A DNA stretch of 64,000 nucleotides from Zerene cesonia (taxonomy: Eukaryota > Arthropoda > Insecta > Lepidoptera > Pieridae). Where the stretch lies: the NCBI RefSeq assembly GCF_012273895.1, contig NC_052126.1:2121218-2185217 (forward strand), in the 5' to 3' direction. Under the pieces are notes generated by a model. It saw nothing but the letters and a program-made list of their open reading frames with translations, had not been told where the DNA came from and ran no database searches. A program made the translations under genes and the position numbers. Shown piece after piece: positions 40,288 to 52,200 of this stretch. The number at the start of each line of letters is the position of its first letter. The stretch's first letter is position 1.

Positions 40288-43200
40288 TAAAAAGAAAACT
40301 TACAGCTATAAGTACAGTTGTAGTAAAATGAAAANNNNNNNNNNNNNNNNNNNNNNNNNNNNNNNNNNNNNNNNNNNNNNNNNNNNNNNNNNNNNNNNNN
40401 NNNNNNNNNNNNNNNNNNNNNNNNNNNNNNNNNNNNNNNNNNNNNNNNNNNNNNNNNNNNNNNNNNNNNNNNNNNNNNNNNNNNNNNNNNNNNNNNNNNN
40501 NNNNNNNNNNNNNNNNNNNNNNNNNNNNNNNNNNNNNNNNNNNNNNNNNNNNNNNNNNNNNNNNNNNNNNNNNNNNNNNNNNNNNNNNNNNNNNNNNNNN
40601 NNNNNNNNNNNNNNNNNNNNNNNNNNNNNNNNNNNNNNNNNNNNNNNNNNNNNNNNNNNNNNNNNNNNNNNNNNNNNNNNNNNNNNNNNNNNNNNNNNNN
40701 NNNNNNNNNNNNNNNNNNNNNNNNNNNNNNNNNNNNNNNNNNNNNNNNNNNNNNNNNNNNNNNNNNNNNNNNNNNNNNNNNNNNNNNNNNNNNNNNNNNN
40801 NNNNNNNNNNNNNNNNNNNNNNNNNNNNNNNNNNNNNNNNNNNNNNNNNNNNNNNNNNNNNNNNNNNNNNNNNNNNNNNNNNNNNNNNNNNNNNNNNNNN
40901 NNNNNNNNNNNNNNNNNNNNNNNNNNNNNNNNNNNNNNNNNNNNNNNNNNNNNNNNNNNNNNNNNNNNNNNNNNNNNNNNNNNNNNNNNNNNNNNNNNNN
41001 NNNNNNNNNNNNNNNNNNNNNNNNNNNNNNNNNNNNNNNNNNNNNNNNNNNNNNNNNNNNNNNNNNNNNNNNNNNNNNNNNNNNNNNNNNNNNNNNNNNN
41101 NNNNNNNNNNNNNNNNNNNNNNNNNNNNNNNNNNNNNNNNNNNNNNNNNNNNNNNNNNNNNNNNNNNNNNNNNNNNNNNNNNNNNNNNNNNNNNNNNNNN
41201 NNNNNNNNNNNNNNNNNNNNNNNNNNNNNNNNNNNNNNNNNNNNNNNNNNNNNNNNNNNNNNNNNNNNNNNNNNNNNNNNNNNNNNNNNNNNNNNNNNNN
41301 NNNNNNNNNNNNNNNNNNNNNNNNNNNNNNNNNNGAAAACACGTGTTAAAATGGTATCGTTAAGAGTGTATGGGAAAGAGATAGTGGTGGCTTTCCTGGA
41401 GTAGGTGGAGATGTAGCATTTGGAGACGTTGAGATCAAGTTTATTACGTAGACAGTAGTACTCTGTAAAACGATTAAGGTCCGTTTGAAGATCGATGCAA
41501 TATAGAACATAATAAATACATTTTTATATTTATTATGAAGCAATGTTAGCTAATTAGAGCTTAATTTAGTATGTCATTATTGAATAAAATTTATAAACTA
41601 ATAGCCCAAGAGCCAGCCTTGACCTTGATTATTTTGTAAAAGCTGAAAATCTTTCGATGCATGTCCCCTATAGAGGTTCGGACGACCAGCGAATAAGGTG
41701 ATAAAGGTGTATAAAATAATACTAAGAATTCGTTAAAATATAAAGTAGTATTTTTATATATTTTCTTTCTGATACATTTAGAAATCTCATCATCCATTGC
41801 CGGGCACTTTTGACAGTTACCGCCCCCTGCCAGACACCCCTAAACTTTAATAAATAATAACGATAGTTTCGTTATAATATAAAAACTGCATTTTATACAT
41901 ATGACTTAGGTACCTATAGAGAAGTGTTACCTCAATCAACGTAAAAATTTACAGGAACGTTTCAATTTATTTATAACTAGCTTTTGTCAGCGGCTTCGCC
42001 TTTCGGAGTAGGTTAATAGTTATTATTATACATATAAACCTTCCTCTTGAATCGCTATCTTTAAAAAAAACCCCTTCAAAATCCGTTGCGTGGTTTTGTA
42101 GATTTAAGCAGACATAGGGACAGAGGGACAGAGAAAGCAACTTTGCTTTATACTATGTAGTGATTCAATGAGTTGTAGATACTCATGCAAATATTCTTTC
42201 AGACATCGACCAATCGCTTGGAGGAAACTACACCTGTTTAGCGAAAAACCTGTACGGTTCTGACTCAGTAGTGTACAGTATAAAAGTCCTCCCCCTCCCC
42301 GACGCTCCGAGCTTGCGCGCCACTCCGTTTAAGGACTCCACACTCATTGAGTGGGATGAGTTAAAGACCAGTAACGATACATTGACTTATGGGATCAGTG
42401 AGTAGTGTTTTGTTTTTTTTTCATTATGCCCCCGACGCAAACATGTGTGTGTTTGTGTGTGTATGAGTGCGTGTGTGTGTGTAAAACGAAAATAGCGATC
42501 TTCTTTTCCTTTGTATGAAAGGTGAATTAGTTGGGAGTGTTCTTAGTTATGTTTGATTAAAATCGGCCAAAGTGTTGGAATTACATTTCTTTTGATTTTG
42601 AAGTTATTGTCAAATAAAATATACATATTGCTAAATTTACATTAATAACATAATTATTATGAAGATAGATTTTATTGTCTGTCAGTCACCTATAATGGAA
42701 GGAATTAAACTTGCCAAACTAAAATTACGTGTATAGTATCTCTTCTTAAGATATAAAAATGCATAATGTTTGAAGTTTGAAAGGATAAACACATAATGAT
42801 CACTAATCACCTAGCCCAATATACTATATAAGTCCTGACATCACCCAACATTGCAGGCTACAACCTAACCTGGCGTGAAGGGGACGGTCCCTGGCAAGAA
42901 GCGTGGCCCATGGCCCGGGAGAACCGCCTGCCCGGGGTGCAACAGCACACTCTCGCGGGGCTGAAGTGTGGGACCAAGTATTCCGTGCGGGTCACCGCCA
43001 CTGACAACGTGGGCACATCTGCGCCTGCGCACGTTGATGTTACTACTCTCGGTGGAGGCAAGTTTTAGAAAGTGTGTTCTAAAATAAAACACGTGATTTT
43101 TACATATAATTACTTTATTTAAATAAATTTATGAGAAAGTTTCTCAATTTTTATACAAGATGTCTAGCCGATGGCGATGAACTTCGAAATTTTATACGTC

Positions 43201-46200
43201 GTTTTGTTGTTTAAGTATTTTTTCCGTAAACAACATTTCTAAAACTATAAGCACTATTAGGCATATACATCAGCGGACACCCTCTATAAGCTACAATACA
43301 TAGACTGGGCTTAATAATTAATTTCAATATAGCACCCGTATCCCCTCCCACCACTGACTGGTTGTGGAGCAACTCGTCCCACATCTACATACAACTCAGT
43401 GGGTGGGACGACGGCGGGTGTGACGTCACCAAGTGGGATGTCGACTACAGACCGCTGGGCTCCAACATGTGGCACAGAGCTGATAATAGAGCCGTGAGTA
43501 TTCTGGGCTTATATTAATGTGAAATAATGAAAATTTTAAGTAGCCTTAAAAAAGTATTTACAAAATGTGTTCATTGAACAACTGAAGTAACTGTCCTTAT
43601 AATTACTAATTCGCAAGATTTTCTCGTTTGCTTTTCGGAAGAGCCATCTTCCGAAACAAACACCATCTTATAAATTCGCCCCGATTCGCTCCGAAAATAA
43701 TAACAACCGCACTCTTATTTCTTTTTGTCACGTCGGCGATGGAGCTGGTGGGTCGCCTGCTGGTAAACTACCCATAAATCGGTAGTAAATCGCCCATGAA
43801 CATTTTGAAAGGCGTAAGGTTCTTTGCGAATATTACGCCTCTACAAATGGGTGTGCCGGCTTCAAATAAGATGTGTGGGATAAATAAGAATTGACGAGAG
43901 GAATCAAAGGATTAGGAAGGACAATTGAAGGATTCGAGTGTCTAGAACCCCCCCCCACCCAACGAAGCACATTTACATTTTTTTTACAATATGAGTTTTT
44001 TTTATCAAAAATTTTGCCAAACTGCAAAACAGTTTGTTGGCGATGCGTTCTTACAGAATTTGTTTAAAATATAAATACTGACTTATAACTTTGAATATTA
44101 GCCAACGGCTTGGCAAAAAGGCGCGGGTTCGAATCCAGTCACGTGATCGCTTCTGTCTATTTAAGATTGAAACCCAAATCTACTATTACATGCCTACGGC
44201 TTGGCAAAAAAGGCGCGGGTTCGAATCCGGTCCTATGATTGATTCTGTCTATTGAAACCCAGATCGTGGATATGAATCTCCACTGGGGCTACGACTACTC
44301 GCTCCGGTCGGCGCCCGCCAACTACGCGGTGGGGTCGCTCGCGCCCGCCACGTGGTACCAGCTGCGTGTGACAGCCACTAATGACGCTGGGTTCGCTACC
44401 ACGCTGTACACGTATGCTACCAAGGGCTTGGATGGTGGTGAGTGTAGTCGTTGATTGGAGTAGAATTATGATTTGAGCTTATATATTGTTTATTTATTAT
44501 ACAGCCTGGATTTTTGGTACAAAATCGAAGTCTCCTAATAAGTCTGTATGGGACAGTTCTACCTACCACGTTTGAGGCGTTGCAAATGCTGATAATGTTT
44601 TTCATCATCACCATCTCATAAATGTTCCCAAAGCTGGGACAGAGACCTCTTATTAGGGTTAAGTCTATAATCCACTACGCTGGCCAAGTGCATGTTGGCA
44701 GATGACACATATCGTCGAACTTTCAATTCTCGGACATGCCGGTTTCCTCATGATGTTTTTCTTCACCGGTTTGAGCAGTGGTGATCATATAAATTGAAAA
44801 ACCAATTTGTTTCCTGCACGCTCCCCTGGTATCGAACCCGACCTGTTGATTAAAATCGACAGGTCGGGGTCCTTACCACTGAGCCACCACTGCTTGATTG
44901 TTATTATTATACATAATATATTAATTGGGTAGGTAAACCTGCTCTTTTGACCACATGCGTTCGACCATAGATTGGCCTAATAGACCAGTCATTAGGCCAA
45001 TGGATGGTCAAATACATGCTCAAATAAAAATTAAAGATACATATATAATTATTCAAACAAATATGTTTTATTGATCATCTATAGAGGAAATCGGTCCGCC
45101 ATCAGACTTCCTGGATCTCAACATGTTGGTGATAATATGCAGCTCCGTTCTTCTGGTTATGTGTTTGCTGGCATTCATCTGTATACTGTTTAAAAGACAC
45201 AGGTAATTAATGAATAAGATATGTGTATGAATGTTTATTTCGATATTTTCTCTATTTTCATGTAAATGCACTTACCACAAATTTATTAAAATCAAATAAT
45301 ATCAATCTCGAAGAGCTGCTATGATTTTAAACATATTTGTGTTTTTTTTTAAATAAGATCTTACAAAGAAGTATTATAACATTATATACAGCTATTACAA
45401 GGAAAATCCATTAAATTTTCAAAGGATAAAGTTTGGCGGATGAGTTAGTTCAACAATTCAATAAAACTAAAATTAAAGCGAAATCTTATACAAAATAATT
45501 ATGCCATTTTATCATATTCCTCGAAGAAAAATCAATTTTTTATCATTTATTTGACTTTGACCATGCTCAGCTTGTTTGAGGTAATAGTAATTTATATAAA
45601 ATAGATTCATCATTCACACAATAATTCATGTTACTATATTTAAATTTTCCAGTATATTCCAAGTTTATTTGATGCTAGCGTAGTTCAGAAACTTTTTTCT
45701 TTAAATATTGCTTTCAACGCTCGGAAATAATATTGCTTTCCATTAGTAAAAGAATTTTTAATCCGATCTTTAGCTACGGAAATTACGTTCTAGAATATTC
45801 TCATAAACCAACGAACTTTTAAAAATTTTACAATTTTTCTATGATTCCACCTTTGCAATATAAATAATGGCGTATATAATGCTTCTGGATATATCTATAT
45901 ATGTTCATTTGTGAGTTAAAATGACTGATAGAGTATGAAATTCTTCTTCAAAAACTGTCATTTATTAGGAACAATTCTTAAACCACTTCATATTTATAAT
46001 AGAGACGTTAAAATCGCCTATTTTAAAAATAATATACAAAACAGAAACGAAATTACCATTAACTTGGTTTATTGTTTGTGCGATATTATATTATCTGTGG
46101 TTTGCATGATTAATAATCGTACAGCGCAACCATGCTATGCTATAATTGACTCTATGCAATTAGCTTTACGGTTGAAAATTGATTAATGACATATATGCAG

Positions 46201-49200
46201 GCAAACATACTCTTCCCAATATCACCATTCGATCGCGGACGAAGCGAAGTCCCGCAACGAAAGCGTGGCGTCACATTCCGAACATAAAGAGAGATACGCA
46301 CACACACCCAGGATTTATACCTCGCCCGTTCATCCGAGGAAACCTAGCAAAAATGGTATGTAACAATCTCATATTAAAAACGTTTTTATTGATAGATATA
46401 TGTTACAAGCATTGAGTACATGTAATAAAAATGCATTAATATTTTTCTCAATTCGACTCGGGAATAAAATAATGCATGCGTTTTATAACAGCTTGTTGAT
46501 TTAATATAAAGTTGCACTTAAAAACAAAAGCAAAAAAGGTCAAACGAATAAACTTTATTTTTTCCCATTAATAAAAAAAAAACAATAATTCTCAGATTTC
46601 TCATTCATATCTTTAAAGGCGTAACGACGTCAAGTCTTGGTGTCCTTCATATATTTTTGTTCATATTAAATAAATATTTAACCTTATAGGCTTAATATTT
46701 AACTACTTTCTTAATATTTAATAATAAACTTTTAAATCTTAAACAGAAATGTTCGAGATAAGTCCTTACGCCGAATTCGCTCTTGGATTCCGTACATTTG
46801 ATCACGTGGAAAACCAAGATCTGCCTAGCAGACTCCCTGGAAGACCTAGGTTTGATACTGGTAAGTCTCATTTAACCCAGATTGTCAAACTCAAACATTG
46901 ATTTACTCAATTAGACTTCCTAAAGTAACACTTTTGAATCATAACACAGTTTTATCATTTACTACTGATTAGTTAATGAATAATATTTCAAATTAGAAAA
47001 CAACGATATAACCATACGAAACAAAATTATATCGGGAAGCACTTTCATGCATATATTGTATTAAACTCATTACTTTTATTTTTAAAGCTATATTTCTTGG
47101 CCCCTAGCTATAATGTCAGAAACAGCTTTTATATTATTTTATATTATTATTATGAATGCGAAATTTTTAAAGGATGTGTGTATGTTTGTTACTCTTTCAT
47201 GCAAAAACAAAACAAAATTGGTACGTAGATGACTGGACAACTGGAATAACACATAGACAACTTTTTATCCCCATATTCCTACGGGATACGGACTTACGCG
47301 GGTGAAACCGCGGGGCGTAGCTAGTATAATTATAAGCCATCAACAACGCTATATATAAATATCAATAGTTAAGATCCACACCATAGTTCAATGCAATATA
47401 ACTAAATAACACCCATCGACATTGATTTGCTTGTTTTACCCTCTTATATTCATCAATCGATTCAAAATCCTCCTCCTCCTTCCTTCTCCTCTCCTCCTCC
47501 ATCCTCTTGTCCAAACCAGTTAACAATAACTTTAATCTTAACTAAAATCACAAAGAAAACACACAAAGCAGCCAAGTTTAAAAGCAGCCACAAGGGATAA
47601 AACACTGTTCATAGAATAGGGATTTATAGACGATCGGAAATTCAATATTCTTGATAGTTCCGCTGCAGTTTCAAGTTGGGTAATAAAAGCGATGCGAACG
47701 AATACATTGTCACTACTGAGATTATTCTGCACTGGATGAGGTATTTGAATTGTCACTCAATTTCTTGTGAAGTGATCTCGAATGTGATTGGTCTTTAAGA
47801 TTGTTAATGTTAACACAGTAAAAAGAAGCACACAGTAGTACTACGCGTTTGATCTTATAGCAAAATTCAAAACGACCACACAATGTCTAGGTTCTCTTGA
47901 CTCGATAATAGTCTTTACTGGACGCTCGTCCCGGCTCCGCCCGGATATCAATATTCCTGTTTTATCCCCAGAGAGCATTTAATCGGGAAAAAAGTATCCT
48001 ATCACCCAAGTCAGCACATACCGTCTCTGTACACCAAATTTCATCAAAATCCGTTAAGTAGTTTCAGCGTGATCGACGTACAAGCATCCAAATAAACAAA
48101 CTTTTACATTTATAATATCAATTAAAGGCTGAAAATGCAAAGCAATCCTTGTTAATACGAGACGACGACTTGCACAGCGCTAGTAGTACGAGCGTATCAG
48201 TTTTACAACATAATTATATAACACTTTTACGCCTAATCATACCTACATCAAACATTAGAACATACGCACGACAGCCCTTAAATATTGTGAAAAAGGGTTC
48301 TACGCTTATCTCCTAAACAAGAAATTCTACGCAATAATTTACAACACATATTTAGCCGCTAGTTTCTTGTGGTGATAAGGTATTGGCACCTCTTATACTG
48401 TACATTCCATGTGAATGGAAGTGTACTTTTAATTATTTACGTAAAGTCTATAGAATACGTTTGAAAAGTTTAAGTACATATTGTTATTCGTCGAATGTAT
48501 GAATATTTATAACGCCATATAATATTTATATAGCCAATATAACAAGAGCGTCCAACCTAATAAATTCGTAGTATATTACTATTCGTTTCCTTAACGCGAT
48601 AATATCCAGATATTTGTATCCACGACGCTGATTCAGCATTCACTAACGGGATCACGTCTGCTTTGAAATATAACCGTCTCCGTTCGACAATTTATCTTCT
48701 ACCTTCCATTCAAAACGAAACTGGCTCTGTTACATCGAATTACGTGTTTACTAGTGATTTGCTTTAGCCGAAGAATCATTGATTTAGCACCTTTGTATTT
48801 GGCCGGTTACGATCAAACGCACTGGATAATTTCCAAGAGATTTGTGGAGTGTTTAGAGCTTTGATCGGGTAAACATTTTTGTCCTCTTGTAAGGTTGTTC
48901 GTTAATAAAAAAAAATGATGTTTCATTTAGTCTGATTGAGAAATAAATTTAATGTTCGTGACTTAGCAGATAGGTGAGTCAATAGATTTTGACCAGACCT
49001 CCTTCAGGTCAATGAAAAGACTAGAGAACTGAGAAAACTTTGTTATATTTGATTGCTTATAAAAGAATTCAGTTGATATATAGTTGGAGTCGAGTGCACT
49101 GCATTGGGTCAGCAAATTGGGTCATACTCTGATTTAAACTGTAGCATTTATATTCGAACTTTCTTCTTTTTACAATTCAATTTAAATCACTGTCATAAAC

Positions 49201-52200
49201 GTGTGCAGCACTAGAACATGTGGTCATAGATTTTTTTTTATATATGGAATTAATTATTTAGCTTTGTTTTATGCTAATAAAACTGTCAAAATTCGAAGTG
49301 AAAAGAGCTCATTGCCAGAACTATTTCACCTAGGTAGGTAATTGTTGACCAGCCTACGGATAATACATTGATCCATACATAAATTCATATATCCTAGATA
49401 TCTTCACAAACCTATCTCTTCTAGCTAGGAGGAGAAAAAAAGAGAGCCGCGTCAAATTAATACAATATAATGAAAGCTATTTTAAATCTTTTGGTTTTTA
49501 AACTAAATATCGAGCTTGTTTCCAAATAAAATGATAAAAAAATTTATTATAAACTAAGGAATATGTTATGTTAATAAGTATTTAATGTGCTTTTCGAGTC
49601 GTCTTATCGTGATGATGAGAGATTAGCTTTTCTAGCACTGTTTTTACAGAAAACAAATGATTCAATAAACCCTTGTTTATAAGGTCTTTTAGAAGAAACA
49701 ATTTATCCTTAAACGAGGTCATGAAACAGAACTTTCTCCTTTTAATCTTCACTTAATAACGTTATTGTTACTTACGACTTCAACTAAGTTGTATTTATAT
49801 GATTATTTAATATTTTATATACATGATCTTTCAAATACTATATTATCTATTAACACTTAAACAATACGGACAGGGATGATTATTATATAAAATATTGTTA
49901 TATTCTTTAACTACTTCAAAATTTTCGAATACTCTTATATCGTGCTCTCTGTTGTGATTGTGCGGTAGGTATTTGTAAAGTGTAAAAAATATTTCCGCAC
50001 AAAATCACATTATGCTTCAAATAATACGCATACTTTTTATTATAAATTGATGTATATTTAGTATCAAATGCAAATCGCGATAGTGCCCTCGGGATAGCCG
50101 ACTGTATGGTCTGAAATATTTTGTTTGATTGGATGGATTAGGTATATAATTCTTTTTTACATCGACCGCTTAATGAAACTACTTCTTTAGATACTTATGT
50201 AACATGGTATATTAATATTTTCTTGATAAAAGGTTGCAAAAATTGCATTGAATAGCAAGTCTGATTCCATCAAATCAAACTTACAATATAATAATAATAT
50301 CCCACTTTAAAAAACAAATCACTGAGGTGTCTTGCGGGAGAGTCTCTACAAGAGTGGACAAGAATATTTATATTAAACAAATGACAACAATTTTCGATCA
50401 AACGCTTTTCGAATGTTTGATTTTGTGATTATTTATAGAATCACGTTAAAACTCACGGAGTTATCGAGTTCTGTTTCTGTATTTTTGAAGTAGATGTTGT
50501 TATTGACACTCCTACGAAAGATATACGCTATGTAAAATTAAGAATAGGTTGAAAAATGTAGGTTTTTAACGAAACGTGTCTATGTCTGCATAAAAAAATT
50601 GAAATATTCACATGTTTATGATCAAATCTTTTTTAATTTGTCACTAGATGTCACTGTAACTAAATTACCACTAGTAATTAATATTCTTCGTACCCAAATT
50701 TGTCCCATTGTATTCTATTGCACATTTAAAGCTACCCCAAAACCAGCAAAAGTTTGGATTGCTCACTTATAGTTTTAACTGATTAATTATCCCAACCATC
50801 ATGCGTTGGAACTTCGTCCCATTTGAACTGTCTTGTCTGTCTGTAATGAACAAAGTTATATTGACGTTGTAAGTAATTGCTCTCTGTTGGCTTAGCATTT
50901 TGGATTTCAAGTCTTATGTAATGCTTTCAAATGTTGTTAACTTTAACTTATACTTTACAATTAATATTTATGAGTGCCAGATATAATCTTCCATTTCTTG
51001 TCTTAATTAATGGCTCCACCCAACAAATAGAGACGTCATGTCTAGTTTATATGGAAGAGAGAGTCAAATTAGTTGTGAAATTTAACATCCGTCGTTTTAA
51101 ATAGAACGATTTAATAAAATATTTAAAAAACTTTTATAGGTTTCTAGCTGTGCCCCGCGGTTTCACCCGCGTAAGTCCGTATCTCGTAGGAATAACGGGA
51201 TAAAAAGTTGCCTAAATGTTATTTCAGTTGTCCAGCTGTCTACGTACCAAATTTCATTGCAATCGGTTCAGTAGTTTTTGCGCGAAAGAGCGATGTGAAG
51301 TCCCGTGTCCCCTAGTGGGGTATGGGGCAGATGATGTACATCCGTTTCACTGATCGATTTTCTTTAGGGACAAGTAGGTGATCAGCCTTCTGTGTCCTGC
51401 CAGACCGAGACATTTTTTTTTTTGTGCATCCCCACCGGGAATTGAACCCAGGACCCCTCGGTTCTACGCTCACGCGTTAACCAATGTACCAAGGAGGCGG
51501 TCGGTTGCCTATGCGCAATGAAATAAAAAATAGTTTCAGTTAAAATAAAAAAAAAAACTTCTATCAGCTGTAGCCGTAAGCCATTGCATTTAGTACATCT
51601 TACACTAAAAAAAGTACAACCCGATATCGCTAATGTAGAAGCCGAACGCGTTCCCGCCATCAATCTTGTTCTAATTTAATAAAATTAATGACTTTGTTCG
51701 TTCCATTTAACTTCTCGGCTACTTCGCGCCTTATCTGCTCCTGAAGCACTGATTGATCGAGGCTGGATATTGTTGATGGGGTACTTCATCCATCTTCATT
51801 GTGCGTGAAGTTTTTGGGGCGCTTAATACATTGTTCGATAATTTTTTCAAAGACAACAGAGGAGGTTAGCGCCATAGCACCGCGAAAAAAAATAATTGAA
51901 AAAAAAGAGTTTGAATTTTTTATATTTTATCGCTAACAATCTTGCGCGGGGTGGATATTGTCAAACGCATTATTATTAGCGTCTTGAATATTATTATCTT
52001 CAGCCCATATTTGTTGAGGCTTCAGGCCATAATCCAAGTGCAGGTTATTAAATATCACATGTTATCTGATCTTTGATTCTCGCACATGTCGGTTTCGTCA
52101 CGATGTTTTCCTTAATCGTTCCGAGCAGTGGTGATGTTATCCACATGCGCGGGAAAACTGAAAAATCAATTTATTTCCTGCACGCTCGTCTGATCTCGAA

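Noticed and set aside
42858..43092. Overlapping minus-strand open frames opposite the FN5 exon
   Set aside because: They are the antisense shadow of a GC-rich coding exon, with no family motif and no splice or start context.
47460..47515. CT-rich tract as a regulatory element or splice enhancer
   Set aside because: A simple TCC/CT-rich tract inside a long intron with no following AG-exon; treated as low-complexity sequence.
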